A stretch of DNA of 64,000 nucleotides, taken from Sesamum alatum (lineage: Eukaryota; Streptophyta; Magnoliopsida; Lamiales; Pedaliaceae). Below are positions 47,725-61,500 of this stretch, piece by piece (position 1 is the first letter of the stretch; each line of letters opens with the position of its first letter). The DNA is taken from the NCBI GenBank assembly GCA_034509735.1, contig JACGWO010000011.1, positions 26,706,979-26,770,978 of the forward strand, read 5' to 3'. A program made the position numbers and the translations under genes. The notes under the pieces are model-generated. The model was not told the origin of the DNA and searched no databases. It saw nothing but the letters and a program-made list of their open reading frames with translations.

Positions 47725-49202
47725 CAAATAGGAACACTAAAATGCTTATATTGCTAAAAATGCTTTGAATTCAATTTCTAAAATGAAGTGAATAGGGGCC
47801 TACTTATAGAAGTTGGAAATACATATTGTATAGATACGTCTGATTGGAAAAGATGATTACAAAAGGTTATAACTTTTTCATTTAAATAGATGCATTATTT
47901 CACCCAAATAACATATAATTTTATCATAATAGAAACATCACTTCAACCAAAGGACACACCACTTCAGTAATTGGAAATTCTTGATGCGGAGGGTTAGGTG
48001 TAAATGAAGCAGTTGAAAAGTTGTGATTATTGAGCGGCGGATTTGGGTGTGGGGTGACGCTTGCAGCGGCGAATGGCTACAAATCTGGGCTTGGGCGGCG
48101 CTTGAGCGACGGATCTGGCGATGAGCTTGGAGAGTCATTGAGTTGACTGACAAGTGATGGAGAGTAGACAGAGAAGAGTGATATTGCATATTGCGTTGCA
48201 GAGAGAATTGGGGAAAAGCGATTCGATCCCGGTAAGAATGTGTAGAAATGGATATATTACTCGAACCCAATCGTTTTAATTTAATGGGTTTGGGTCTGAG
48301 CCTGAGTTTGTGTCCAATTCAAAAGTGCGGGCCTGGGCAAATTTAGCCCATTGACAGGCCTATTAACATCCATTTGTACTTTTCTCTAAGAGATTTCCCA
48401 AAGAATTTTGATAGTCTTACTTGAACTATATACATTGTACAACGTATCACTCATCCCGTTGAGGATGTAATTTTGTGTAAGAAATTCCCATGTGCCCAAC
48501 ATTCTATGCAACCTTCTTTTGGGCATCAATTTCTCCCTAAAAAACAACAGGAGTCTTATCACTTAAAAATATAACTAGGTTCGGCATAGCGAGATTGAAT
48601 AACATCTTTTGATGTCATCTCTTAAAGTCATTGTTAGAGAATTCCTTGGGACTCCCCCCTTGGGCAGTAATTGGTTGTGCCACAGGTTAGATAGATACAT
48701 CAATCGGAGTAGCGACAGACTCAGTAGCCATAATACACAACAACAAATAACTATCTTAAACTTCTTATGAAAAATAAGAATATGCAGTAATTGTGCATTA
48801 GGAGTAGAGGCAAGAGTTTGACAATTATTTTCCGCTCTGATGTTAATGGTGACAGGTTTCTCCAGGATACAACAACTTATAATATCAAAGTAACAACATT
48901 ACAAACTTTAAGAATAACGAACCAAACTGATATTTTGGACTATCTCAAATAGGAATACTAGAATGCTTGATATTGCTAAGAATGTTTATGAATTTGATTT
49001 TCTCACGCGAAGTTAATAAGGGCCAATTTATAGAAGTTGAAAATGTACCATTGAATAAACTATTCAATCGATAAATATGCTTGCAAAAGTTTATGACGTT
49101 TCGTCCAAATGAACGCATAATTTCACCATAATTCTTTTCAGAATAATTTCACCATAATAGACACATCATTTAAACCAAATGACACACGATTTTAATGATT
49201 GG
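47725..49202 (-). mobile_element. Internally deleted LTR retrotransposon
   Basis: Direct repeats at about 47725-47972 and 48946-49202 share AAATAGGAA-ACTA-AATGCTT, CTTATAGAAGTTG and ATTTCACC...CATAATAGA-ACATCA blocks. They look like diverged LTRs, with a minus-strand TATAAATT/TATAAGTA box. Between them (48350-48735, minus) lies a broken gag-like frame starting MATESVATPIDVSI and reading TQNYILNGMSDTLYNVYSSSKTIKILWESLREKYK, a copia gag pattern. Pol is missing. 47973-48345 holds unrelated GC-richer sequence, perhaps another insertion. Confidence 0.65.
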
Positions 49203-50271
49203 CCCATATTCGGTTGATTAGACACGTTTTGAGAATGATTGCGTGTCATCAACCATTGTCCAAATATCACGAGCTTGTCATGTGTCGCCCATCGTAATTA
49301 ATCACTTATTACAATTTAATCTGATCGAAATAAATCTATTCTTTAATTTATCAATCATCATCACGATAATACTATCATTTGGAAACGAGTTACAACTTTA
49401 GAAGAACCATAATCAAATTGCAATTTATGTACATATTCTACTTTAGAAGAACCATAATGATAATGATAAACAATGCATTTGTAGCACATACACAAGCAAG
49501 AAGTTCACATTATTCCATGCATCTTAAAACTTTTGCCAAAATAAGAACTCTTTTCAAATGTGTCTGAATATAGTGGTAGTACTTTGATAAAGTACAGAAT
49601 CTTAGCAAGAAGCACAGAATCATAAGGGTCAAAGAAGGGGAACTTATGGCCATTTATAACATACTTCTGTTTCCACTTTCTCTTACAGACACACAGTTGA
49701 AGAACAATCAACATAGGCAGTTTAAAGATTTCCATTACTCCAACAAGAAAACATTTGTTGTTCTTGAAAGCGGAACGAAGATGTAACGAGCAACGATCTC
49801 CGGAGAAGAAAGAGTAGTAAGTATCCAAACGGTCAGATTCTTCGGATATATACGGTCGGGAGATAGGATCAGTTTCCGTAAAAGCAAGAAATCACAAAGT
49901 TGAAATAAATATTACAAGAGCATTCATCGAATATGTCTTCTGAAAACAATGAGGGAGCTGGCTGATCAATATGAGAGTTTTTCAGAAAAACAAGCAGAAA
50001 ACCGATCTGTAATTACATGGCCAAGATATCAAGAGTAGTAAACATAATCGATATGAAACAGTTGCGAGACTGTTGTTTCTCATATAACAGATTCCCAAAC
50101 AGCCTATCCATACATAGTCTATCCCAAATTCCTAACAAGTCAATGTTCAACTATACATGAGAATCACGTACAGGTAATACAATGTCATTAGAGAATAATA
50201 CGCCAAAGCTATATGCATAATTACCTTTGCTGCACGGAGTTATCGAAAAACTGGTCAAGCAACAAGTCAAG
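49203..50271. other. Downstream region of the mTERF gene
   Basis: Presumed 3' UTR (nearest the stop) and intergenic DNA. Short frames seen here resemble nothing known. Confidence 0.45.
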
Positions 50272-51996
50272 CTAAGGGGCTGCTGCCCGGCCGTCATTTT
50301 TTAATGAATTCTCTTGCCACTTCTTTGTTGCGTCTGGATGGATGCGAGAAAGACGAGCAACAAATGTTTTCTCACTAGTGGCTATTATGGTGGCTAGGGA
50401 GTATTCTTTTTCACAAAGACCCTGATCCACGAGCCACTTATGCAATTTGAATCTTGGCTTGATTCGTTGCTCCAAGTCATAACATAGATATGCTGGGAAA
50501 CCATCGAGGTACTGTAGAGATGACCCCATATCATTGCAGAGGAATTCGAGTTTTTTCTCAAGAATGCTTTCTTGCTGGTTGAGAATCTTTCCCGACAGTT
50601 TCACCATTGCACAAAGTTTCGAGTATTCAATCCCACAGTTGAGAAGGCAATCAAATCGCCGGTGCAGCTGGCTGTCGCTGCTGTTTAATTGATATAAGGC
50701 TTTAACTGCAAACCTATTCTCTCCAAAACCAATGCTATGTAGGAAATTCAGTTTCTTAATTGCATAAGTGTACGTTCTTTTAGCTCGTAGTCGTGTTAAG
50801 TTATCCATGTAGTGCTTATCCACGTCGTCCTCCACAGAGCGAATAGTGTAAGTAGCTAATAAAGAGTGATCCCCTGTCTTCATTCTCTCAAAGAACCATT
50901 CACCAAGATTCATCGACCTCATGACGTAAGGCAGATTAGCTATTCTATTCCTGCCAAAAACATGAGGGTACTTCTGCTTAAGAGATTCCAGCTCCTTCTT
51001 CTCCATTCCAAAGTGCTCCAAGAATCCCGAAACTGAAATCACCCGACCCTCCAGATCAAAACCAAACATTTCCGGTCTTGAAAGAAGAAACAATCCAATT
51101 TGATCCTTCTGAACATTCAACTTACAAAAATACTCAATCTTGCTCATCAAAACCTCTTTCGAGTGCTCAACGAAAATGCGTTTGCTTCTTCCCATCACCT
51201 CACCAATCTTCCCCATCTCGCAACCCAAGTCGTAAAACAACCGAATTTTTTCACAAACCTCAAGCACAGCATCCACATTACCGTCGACGTAACTCAACAA
51301 ATCATGATCCAAGAACAATACCTTCAAATCACTTAACAAACCATCCATCTCACTGTATAAGACTCTTGGGAAAGCCAAGCAAATACCAATTAAACTAACA
51401 CTATTAAGCCCATAACCACTCTTAATCCCATTAATCTTCCTCTGCAACTCCGAGGGATCAATTTCGAATATCGATAGTTGTTCCTCTTTATACAACAACC
51501 CCAGTTTACTCCAGGGGAAACCCATCGCCGCCAGAGCACAAACAACATCGAAATGCTTCCAATCGGAAAGAAAAAGCGAATTGGGAGGTAAAAGTGACCG
51601 TGGGATTCCATTACCGTCGCAATTTAGGCCAATGCTCTCCAAGAAAAAGTCGAGCTCGTTGATGGGATGATACCTGAGGAAACGCTGGAAAGAGTGCCCG
51701 AAAGTCGACGGCGAGAAGGGAATTTCGGAGACGATTTTCCACAGAGAGTGAGGGGAATTGCTGGCGATATGGTCTGCGCAGGGAAAAGGCAAAGCGCGGG
51801 TAGTGTGGAGATAGTCCGTGAGTGCTTTCTGGGATTCTTGAATGGCTCTACTCCTGTGCTTCCATGGAATTTTTGAGAAGGGTTTGGGGAGATTTGAAGT
51901 AGTGGGTCTTTTTGAGAAGTGGCGACGGATAGCGGTGGCGAAGAGGGAGAGTATGGCGGCGGCGGAGGAGGTGGTGGTGGTGCGACGGAGGAGCAT
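50272..51996 (-). CDS. mTERF family protein of the SHOT1/mTERF18 type
   Basis: A single uninterrupted frame of 574 residues runs from the ATG at 51996 to the TAG at 50272. The N-terminus (MLLRRTTTTSSAAAILSLFATAIRRHFSKRP) is basic and hydroxylated, typical of a mitochondrial presequence. The rest is a chain of leucine-rich helical repeats with the mTERF wording, for example FLLSRPEMFGFDLEGRV, LKQKYPHVFGRNRIANLPYVMR, KKLNFLHSIGFGENRF and FPAYLCYDLEQRIKPRFKLHKWL near the C-terminus. mTERF proteins bind organelle nucleic acid and affect its expression. The late motifs fit Arabidopsis SHOT1 (mTERF18, At3g60400), loss of which raises heat tolerance through mitochondria. The exact orthologue is inferred from motif and neighbours. 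Confidence 0.88.
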   Translation of the reverse strand: MLLRRTTTTSSAAAILSLFATAIRRHFSKRPTTSNLPKPFSKIPWKHRSRAIQESQKALTDYLHTTRALPFPCADHIASNSPHSLWKIVSEIPFSPSTFGHSFQRFLRYHPINELDFFLESIGLNCDGNGIPRSLLPPNSLFLSDWKHFDVVCALAAMGFPWSKLGLLYKEEQLSIFEIDPSELQRKINGIKSGYGLNSVSLIGICLAFPRVLYSEMDGLLSDLKVLFLDHDLLSYVDGNVDAVLEVCEKIRLFYDLGCEMGKIGEVMGRSKRIFVEHSKEVLMSKIEYFCKLNVQKDQIGLFLLSRPEMFGFDLEGRVISVSGFLEHFGMEKKELESLKQKYPHVFGRNRIANLPYVMRSMNLGEWFFERMKTGDHSLLATYTIRSVEDDVDKHYMDNLTRLRAKRTYTYAIKKLNFLHSIGFGENRFAVKALYQLNSSDSQLHRRFDCLLNCGIEYSKLCAMVKLSGKILNQQESILEKKLEFLCNDMGSSLQYLDGFPAYLCYDLEQRIKPRFKLHKWLVDQGLCEKEYSLATIIATSEKTFVARLSRIHPDATKKWQENSLKNDGRAAAP

Positions 51997-52130
51997 AGTC
52001 TTTCATGGGACCAGGGTTTAAGGAGTTTTGGGCAGTGGGTTTTAGGCTATTCTCAGTGGGTAAGGTCAGCTGCCTGTCCAAGAAGGTTTAGGGAATTAAT
52101 TTTATTTTTTTTTAGGGGGGGAGGGGGGGC

Positions 52131-53463
52131 GGGTTGGAGAAATTGCATATTAACCCTGTATTATTAAAAATCAGCTAAAATTCCTTCATATTTAAAAAAT
52201 TTAAAAGCAAAATCTCCCCTCTATTTTCTTAAAAATGTAGCATACGTGCCCGTCACTGTTAATCAAAATTAATGATATTAATTTTTTTTTGTTAAAAATC
52301 CGTTATGCCTTGACTTATATTTTTTTTATCGTATAAAAATAGTACGATCAAATCAACCTATCTTAATCGTTAGATCTTAATTTTATAAAAGATAAAAAAG
52401 TTAAATTTAATTAATTTTGATATATATTATATTTAAAATTATAAATTATAAAAAATAAATTATTTGAAATAAATAAAATAATTGAATTTTAATTCCAACC
52501 TACCTACCCACCCATCCCCACTACCAAGGCCCCCTCTCCTTCCCCCATCGCCCGCGGCTCAACATAGGGTGGTGCCGGCAACGTTGTTGTCGCCCTCTAA
52601 CATGGGCAACCGCAATAGCAGTCGCTCAGATTTGGATGATCGCAGTTGTAGCACCTAGGATTGATATGGGTGATCGTGATGGTGACCGCCGTCGCCCAAA
52701 CTTTTTTTTAAAATTTTTAAATTTTTTTAATTTTTAATAAATTAAAATTTTAATTTTTTAACTTAAATAAATTGATTTATATTTATAAAAATTATAAATT
52801 TAAATATTGTTGATAGTAAACAGTATAATTTATTTAAATATATTTAATTAAATGATAATTTAAAATAATTAATAATATATAATTATTATAACGTATTAAC
52901 ATTTATATCTGTATAGATATTTAAATTTGATAAATGAATTTTAATATATTAATATTTTATTGTGTTTTAATTTAATTTTTCAATGTGAACTATAGATTTT
53001 TAAAATATATATATATGTACATACTTTTTTGATATTTATATATTTAAATAAATATATTTAATAACAAAATCATCTACTTTTTTTTAGGAAGAATGAAAAT
53101 TCAAAATAAAAAACTCATAATTTGTTTTGCATTTCTTGCTATTGGGAGCAAGAAATGCAAAAAAAAAAAACATTAAAAAAAACAAAAACAAAATCAATTC
53201 TAAAATGCAAAGAAACCAAATGGACCAATTTATATAACCAACAATGGATGTATAATCCATTTGAGTCAAAAAGAGGAAGAAAATCAGCTAAAAACAAGGC
53301 AAATTTGTACTTCCAACGCGTGATAAACATTTTCCTTTAAAACGAAAGAATTTCTTTTTTTGGGTTTTACAAAATAGAGAGACTTTTTTGCTTATTTTTA
53401 AAACATGAGAGGAGGGGGTTAACTGAATTTAAAAACACAGGGAGGGTAATATGCGATTTGGCC
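52131..53463. mobile_element. Long foldback element with GC-rich interior, 1.3 kb
   Basis: The left arm (GAAATTGCATATTAACCCTG..., AAAGCAAAATCTCCCCTC) pairs with the right arm (GAGGAGGGGGTTAAC..., ACACAGGGAGGGTAATATGCGATTT). A GC-rich island at 52490-52700 sits in AT-rich arms. The tips and target duplication are obscured by G- and T-runs on both sides. It begins about 135 bp upstream of the mTERF start codon. Confidence 0.7.
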
Positions 53464-53511
53464 CTTTTTTTTCATCAAATTGGCAAAATTAAATTAGAAA
53501 AAAGTAATTAA

Positions 53512-53798
53512 GGGATAATTGCATCTAACATCCCTGATTTATAATCTATTTACACAAACTATCATTTTCTTTTAAAAAAGTTATATTAGTCCCCAAGAAA
53601 CATTAACATCATCTACGCAAATTATCTTCTTTTTTTTTTTTTTTTTGGTAAAAAATTACACATACACTCCCAAAGGCACCAACAACATTACACAAAGTAT
53701 CTCTTTTTATTGATATGAATGATTTCTATATTACACAAAAAACAATGATAATTTGAATAAATATACCATATATTATAGAGTATAACAGTAATTATTCC
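53512..53798. mobile_element. Possible MITE, about 290 bp
   Basis: The tips GGGATAATTGCATC / ...CAGTAATTATTCC are inverted. TTTACACAAACTATC and TTACACATACACTCCC blocks match the class seen at 11665-11885. No clean target duplication was found. Confidence 0.5.
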
Positions 53799-55552
53799 TT
53801 AAATTAATTAACAGGAAAAATGTTAGGGAAATGGTTCTTCAAAATGAAAAGAAATATGTGACAGCAAATTATTAAGTAACCAATCGGTACCCCGTGCCAA
53901 AGTACGAGAGGATAATATTTTCAAAATAATTATAAAATTATAAATAATAAATGATTAAAGTTTAAAATATAAAAACAGGTCATTGGTAAATAATAAAAAA
54001 TTAACATTATAATAAATAATAATAAAAAGCATTAAAATACACAGATAAATTAAATTAAATCATTGACTAATATATCTCAAAACAATTATGCATTTTTTGA
54101 ATAAAAAATATATAATTTCAACCTATCTAAACTTAAATAAATAAATAAAGATAATTTAAAAAAAAAACTGATGCATTTTTGGATGAAATTAACCAATTTT
54201 GTTTATTTATTTTTCCTTCTTAAACAAAAAATATGATCTCTTATGTGAAAAAATAGAATGTAAAAAGACTATCCAAGTATGCATGATGTAGCAAGCGTCC
54301 CACATCGGTTGCAGACGAGAAGCTTGAGTGACTTATAGCCTCAATGCCTCCTCTCCCTAGCAAGATGTCTTTTTAGAACAAAATCGTGAGGCTCATACAA
54401 AGCCAAAAGCGGACAATACCTTGTGCAACGTTTACTTTTATAGTTTTCTTTCTATTTTATTTTATCATATATAGGTGAGAGAGTTTATAAATGAATATGG
54501 TAATATTGTTTTTCTCTCTAAGTTGCTGAGTTTTTTTTTCCCATTCTTATGCTATAAATTTTTTATTAAAAAAAATCGCTCAATATATGAGAAAAAGAAA
54601 TCATTCATTTAAATAGAATACTTAAATGTAATCTTTATATTTTAATTACAATTTTGACCTTAATTATTTCCTCTAATGTATGGATTAATTTTATTATGTT
54701 CTGCAGATTTTTTGTGCATTAATATGAGAAGAGATAAAATAGTTGCTATGTTTTTTCCTACAAAAACTACCTCTTTCTTTTTGTAATTTTTAATTCATAA
54801 TTTGTCATTTTTGCCGAAAAATAAATTTATAGATATAACATATATAAAAAAGGTAAATTACATCGTCGCCTCTTTAAGGTAAGCATAATTATGCAAACAT
54901 TCCCTAAAATTTCAAGTACAACTCTGAAGTTGGTTAGTGTAATATACTTTAAAAATTGTTTATGTAAAATACTGTCATTTAATAGAGAATGTACTTATAA
55001 TTATACCTGCAATTCTAAAAAGTGTATTGATAATTTGGTAAATAATATGCCGACAATTACTATAATCAGAAATAACCTCAGGATTATCAATGCAATTTAT
55101 AAAAAAAAAAGTAATAAAAAAGGGATTGTTACTATTACTTTATTTCTTAAAAAAATGGAATATTATACTGACGTTTCTTGATATTAGGCCAAAATAATCA
55201 AATACTTTTTATCTTTTACGAAATTATAGTAATATTCATCAAGGGGTGTTAATGTAATATTTTTTTTATAAGAATTTGTGTAAATTTTATATTAAAATAT
55301 GAATGTAGTTGTAATTATAATTATAATGTAAAAATATATAATTGTAGTACTATAAAATATAGAACGTGTTTGTATATTTTGATTTAAATTTATGTGGGCG
55401 TCAATGTAATTTATCAAAATAAAAAAAATAAAAGTAAAAATAAAAATAAAATTGCTTGTGTTATGTTTCCAAACTGTATTACCCCCACAATAAAATCCAT
55501 CGACTTTCCGCAGCGGCGGCTTTCCCTTTGCCCTGCTCTTCTTCCTTCAGCC
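53799..55552. other. AT-rich intergenic with an LTR/TRIM-like fragment
   Basis: About 54297-54440 begins CGTCCCACATCGGTTGCAGA and ends with AAAGCGGACAATACC, wording common in plant LTR/TRIM elements. Near 54855-54950 and 55385-55415 are MITE-like end sequences (GGTAAATTACATCG / CAATGTAATTTATC), a possible degraded element. No gene was seen before the KH gene. Confidence 0.4.
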
Positions 55553-58500
55553 ATGGCGGAAGCCCAAACCCCTGCAAAACAAGTACCGAAGCCAAACCAC
55601 TACTCGGCTCCAGCTTCAAACCCTAGCGCAAATCTTGATGCTCAGCCAGCATCGGCGGCCCTTCCAAATATTGGGCCGGCGCCACCGCCTGCCAAGGATT
55701 CGCTTCCGGTGGATAATCCGAGGGCTTCTAGTACTTCTCTTTCTGCTACTACCGCCACCACCTCCACCGCTACGCTGAAGAGGCGGCGGGAAGAGGACGG
55801 TGCCGTGGACGCGGAGGCGGGGACCTCGGATGACGTTCCGGCGGCGAAGCGTCGAGTGAAGGCCACTCACGACATTATTTACCGGATTGTGGTGCCGTCG
55901 AGACAGATCGGGAAGGTCATAGGAAGAGTGGGTCATCGGATTCAGAAGATTCGGGAGGATACGAAAGCCACTATCAAGATTGCCGACGCCATATCTGTGA
56001 GTAAATTGATTATTCATCGTGGTTTTTAGGTTTTATTTGGGGTAAGTGCTCAATTATTTTGATCAATGAGGATAACTTAGATAGTTGAAGTTCCAATTTT
56101 ATTTATTTCCCAAAGGGTCTGAAATTGAATGAAAATCAAGCTTTTCCCGAGGGATAGGGGTTGAAAACGAGGCTAATTTAGAGACTGGCGCCAGTATTAG
56201 GTAAAGAGAGATTCTATGCAAAAAAATTGGCTTGCGGGGATTTCTAAGGAATTTAGTTTTGACTTGTACTGGTCCTTCTATTATGCGGTTGAAGTGGTTG
56301 AGGTAATAAGAGCGAAGGAAAGGATTTGGTATCTGGTTGAAGTTTTCCTTCTGTTCTTCTCCATGGAAAATGTGTATCTCATTGTACGATGAATATGGGT
56401 TTCTCTAATTGAAACTATTTTGTAGACAAGAGAGAGGAAGTTATGGTCGAAGTTTGATATTATGTCAATTTTGGCAAGTTAGGATGCAGGGAAGCACAGT
56501 ATTGAAATATGTGAACTGGAAATGAAGCAGCAACACTGACTTTTGATTTGGTTATAGATTTTGTGGTTACCTGTCATCGGCTAGGCAGAATAGCGATAAA
56601 ATTAGAAGACAATTGAAAATAAAGTAATAGTATGAATGGTAAACTGACATTATCAAGAAATTTTGATGTGGGTGAAAGTTCTAGTATCTGTTATTGATTT
56701 CTTTTTGCTGATAAATAATTATGGAATATCTGAATTTTAACAGTAACGAGTAGAAGATAGGAATATGATAAGCATCTCACATTCTCGTTTTCTTGCTCTG
56801 CAGTTTTTCTTTTGACAGATAGAGGAAGTAGGCCTCTAATCGAACTGGATTTAGTCCGTAAGGCGGATCTATAAATCCAATCCAGATCTACCGAGTCTCG
56901 CCGGAAAGTTGTTGGTTCTGGACCAGATCCATTGTTTGGTCCATCTCAATACCAAATGTCTGTTTTTTAGGTCAGATTTGCCCTTGTCCATTGAAAAAAG
57001 AAAAACTCATACCCCACCCCGTAACCCCATCCCGCCCCACCCCCACCCAATCCCCTGCTTCACGCTCTCCACCCCCCCTACAACTCCCAGTGCTTCCTCC
57101 CCTCCTACATGTTCCATCTATATCCCCCACCCCTCACCCCCTTCTTCATCGGTGTCTTATGTGCATGTGTCTGTTTCCGTTTTCTCTTTGGCTTTTTCTT
57201 TTTTTGTTTCTGGGGTGTGAGCGTGCATGTTTGTGCGCGCTGGTTCTCATATTGGGCTGGATTCAAGTCTTGGTTAACTTAGCCACCCCCCTCTTCCCCG
57301 CCAACCAACCATGAAAAAGAATAAAAATTTGTGGGAACCTAGTGCAGTGGAGAATAGACCCTTTGGGTTAATCTTAGTGTGTCTGGATTGTACTTATGCC
57401 CCATCTCGTCTTGCTTATTTTGGGTCTAGTATGAAAGATATCCTACTATTAATGGAACAAGTCATTTTTGGCTTGGATTTGCTTAGGCAGATGGATGTTA
57501 GTTATGTCGTACTATACAATCAATTTATTGTCCTTTCATCTTAGAATTTCCCGTGATACTTTTGATGAATTGATGCTGATTGTCAGATTTTGGGCAGCAA
57601 AAATTAAATCTATGTTTTGACTTTTTTATGTTTTTGCAGCGACATGAAGAGCGTGTTATCATTATAAGCTCAAAAGACAGTGACAACGTTTTCTCTGATG
57701 CAGAAAATGCCCTTCATCAAATTGTTAGCCTGATCCTCAAGGTACACATAATTGCATGACAAATCACTTTGACTTACATTTTAATGGCTTCTCTTTGTGC
57801 GATCAATGTGATTTGTATGCAGTTTTCCGCTGTAGTTTGGTCTCTTTTAACCTATTTAGATTGCCTTGAATCCATCCAAGGTGATGACCCTTGTGCATGT
57901 CAGTGTGGGGGGATCAGAATCAGCAAAAGAGTAGCTTGACAATGTTTCATGAATAAAAGGCTAAGGACTGTCTGTTTCAATATGTTCAAGAGTGTAAAGT
58001 CTTATAATAAGACAATCTCATCATCTCTTGTTTATGTGGATATAGAATTTTAAGGTGTCAGTTATAAATAGACTAAGAATAACCAGTGCCTGCCTTGATC
58101 TTGTTGTTAACAAATTGTTACCGATACGTGAGAATTGTTATTCATCATGAGAAAATGTGGCTAGAGAGGATGTAGTTCCATTGTGACCTATTCTCCTACC
58201 AAAGCCGAAGAATGAAATGATGTGGAAATTTGCTGACTCTTGCATGTGGGTCTTGATTTTACTGGCTAACATGAGTTGAATGTTTTCTTTGTTTCCATTT
58301 TTTTTCCTGGGTCAGGGTGTTGGTTTTGAGGATGGGGCATCTAGTGTATTGTTAAACCTGTATAACCAGGAGAACGAGTTGAGCATGCGCCTTACATAAG
58401 TTCCAGAAAGAGTTATGCAAAATCATACTTCGTCTTTTGGGCAGAACTCGAAGTTCTTGTTTGATTCTGGCTTACCCAGTTGAATGTCAGAACATATAAT

Positions 58501-61500
58501 TGTTTCTCATTTGACATCGATGTGCCATATGTTTCTCATTCGTCTCTGCAGGACGATGATGGTAATGTGGAGGCAGCAAAAGTTGGTCCTGGACATGTGG
58601 CAGCTAATACAGTAAGGCTTCTGATTGCCGGTTCTCAAGCAGGTGGATTAATTGGAGTGTCAGGTCAGAATATAGAGAACTTGAGAAATACGTCTGGAGC
58701 AACTATTACGGTTCTTTCTCCTAATCAGTTGCCTCCATGTGCATCTGCTCATGAGTCTGATCGAGTTGTCCAGGTGAGCTACTCAGGGACTCATCCGCTT
58801 GACAAACTTTTAAAGATGGATTGAACTTCAATTTCTTCACCAATCCTCTTGTAATCTTAAAAAGACTTTGACTTGTGTAATAGGTAATGGACAAAGCTAA
58901 CTTGCGTCCCTTTAACTAAGCTACTAGGTGACTAATTAATTCATAGTGAGACATGCTATTGTTAACAAGAAGAATTTGCAAGAACTGTCTGTTCATGCCA
59001 ATACCTTGAACAAGGATTCCATGACATATAAGTAGGTCCACTGTGTTAATCTCAGTGTCGCGTCTTATCTTTCTTATCTGTTCTTTATGTTCGACATTTG
59101 ACCATCTAAATTATATGTTAAAATGTTCTTTTCTGATATAGATATGTAGCGGTGAACCTTTTGGCTAGATTTGAGACTAGCATGACCTAGAATTGATTGA
59201 ATAGGTTTCAAGCTATATATCTATAGAGTGTAACAGTGTCAGCGGTGAAGAGGCCTGCGGTTGTTGGAGAAGGGCATTCGAGGGTTGTTCTGGTGCCTGA
59301 AGGACCTTCTTAAATGGGGTTTTTTGCTAGATCATGCTATGGAAAAGCAAAGCTTTGTAACTTATTATTTTTAAGATTATAAACTTAGTTATACATGGCT
59401 TGAGTTGTTCGCTGGAAGAAAAAGAAGAAAGAAAGAAAAAGGAGCAAGAGGAAGGATCAATAAGGTTTAGCCAGTCAACTGCTTTTTTGCCAGTCTTCTA
59501 CTCATATTACCAAAAAATCATCCGCTCCCAATTTTTTTGTTGTGGTTGAAAAGTTAATAACTTTTGCATCATTTTTGTCCATTGCCTAGTCGATAATGCT
59601 GTCCCTGCTAAGGAAATGAAATAGTCTTTTTGCCTGCCTAATGAACTGCTAAGTGAACAGTCGATAGCTTTTTCCTCATATTCTGGTACTCTTCTTGCAG
59701 TTGTCAGGGGACATTCCTGCTGTTTTGAGGGCTGCGGTGGAAATTGGCTGCCAACTTAGGTGAGAAGTAATTGTTTGCACCAATTTATTTCTTAATTATG
59801 TCTTCTTACTTCTGTGTTTCATACTCTTGTGATTTTTCAACTTATAGAGACAATCCACCTAAACAAGTCATATCAGTCAGCCCAGCTTATAATCTTGGCT
59901 TCCATCGGCAACCTCAGCAATATGTGGATCCCACATCAGGTAATTAACTGCTTTGCCACACTGCATTTGGTTGCTGCATCGCCATGCTCTGAAGTTTTAT
60001 TATATTTCTCATAATGATATCATCTTTGAATAACCAACTTTGCAGCTGAATATGTAACTCTGGATCTCATGGTTCCTGAAAATCTGGTGGGTGGGTTGAT
60101 TGGAAGGTTTGGTGCCAACATCTCAAGGATCAGGAATGAGTCCGGAGCTAATATCAAGGTAGTCTGTATTTGAGTTCGCATCTGGCTATGAACTTGCTGT
60201 TAGTGGCTGATTTTGAATCTGAAAGAGTGACTCTGCCTGAGTATGGATTGCACTTTAGTTATGTTTTCTGATTCATGCACGCAGATCATCTTTAATTATC
60301 TAGACAGCAATTTCCCAGATTCAGATTCTGGATTCAAGTTGTTGAGATTTGTTATTTGATATATACTGCTAATTCATTTTCTGCTTCCATGTACATATTC
60401 TTTTTGCAGGTTTACGGTGGGAAAGGTGAACACACACAGAGGCAAATCCATCTGGGTGGTAGTGCTCAGCAGGTATAGCTTCTTTTCCTTTCAAATTTTC
60501 TGACTATTTTCTCACTAAATTCTTCTACTCCTATCAGAGAGATCTGTACCTGACATTTTTAACAGTAGTCACCTGGCTAGTCTCTCCGCAAAATCTTGAG
60601 ACTAATCCATCCTTTTTATCTAAAATCAAGTCAACAGGATAAATATCATATAATATTTCTGCAAAATCATGGAAATAAGCTGCCAAAATTCTTATGTTAT
60701 AAAAAATTTAGTTTCTTGATGCCAATAGTCTGTCTGTATTAGGTTGCTCTTGCCAAACAACGAGTTGATGAATACGTGTATGCTGAGTTGATGAGACAAG
60801 CAGGTGGTCAACTGCAGCAAACTGCTGGTCAGCTTCAGCAAGTGGCAACCCAACAGCCAATGTAATTTATATCTCATGCCTCTTTGACTCTTAGGGGCTT
60901 TGAGATTTTCTCTTTCTACTGTTAAAATCTCTAAGTGCTGTTGCTTGTGCAGAGCTGACCTTTCAAATACTTTATACCAAAGTTACGGATACACTCATGG
61001 CTTTTACACACAGAGGTTTGTATCTCGGAATCTGTGATGTGTCCACTTCTATTTCCAGCAATTGCTCGACTGTTAGTGGAGTTAAGATGTATTTATAATG
61101 GATTTAATAATTTCATAATTCCTTATATTGCCTGGATAGTTTTAAGGAATTCAGGTACATTTAAATATTTGAAAAATCAAACTATCAAAGATAAGTGTGT
61201 CAAGAACTCCTTAATGTTTATGACCTGTTTGTGCACATTTCAACCGATGCACCAATATATATACGTGACAAGAAGCTTTTTTCTAAAACTTTAAAGCTCC
61301 TTTTCTGCTGTATAAAGAGTTGTAAGCTTACCTTGTGCAATTGCTGATTGTGTCCTGAAAATCAGAAGTGGTGGATGAACATGTAAGTTCACCATTCCTA
61401 TCGGAATGAACATGAAATATCACTAAAATAGCTCCCGACAAGAACTGCTTGTCAATGAATTTTCTTGAATCACCTCCCCTCGACTTTTGACAAACATACC

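Noticed and set aside
56909..57314. Proline-rich open frames
   Set aside because: They lie within intron 1 of the KH gene in C-rich sequence, and joining them would break the KH1 domain.
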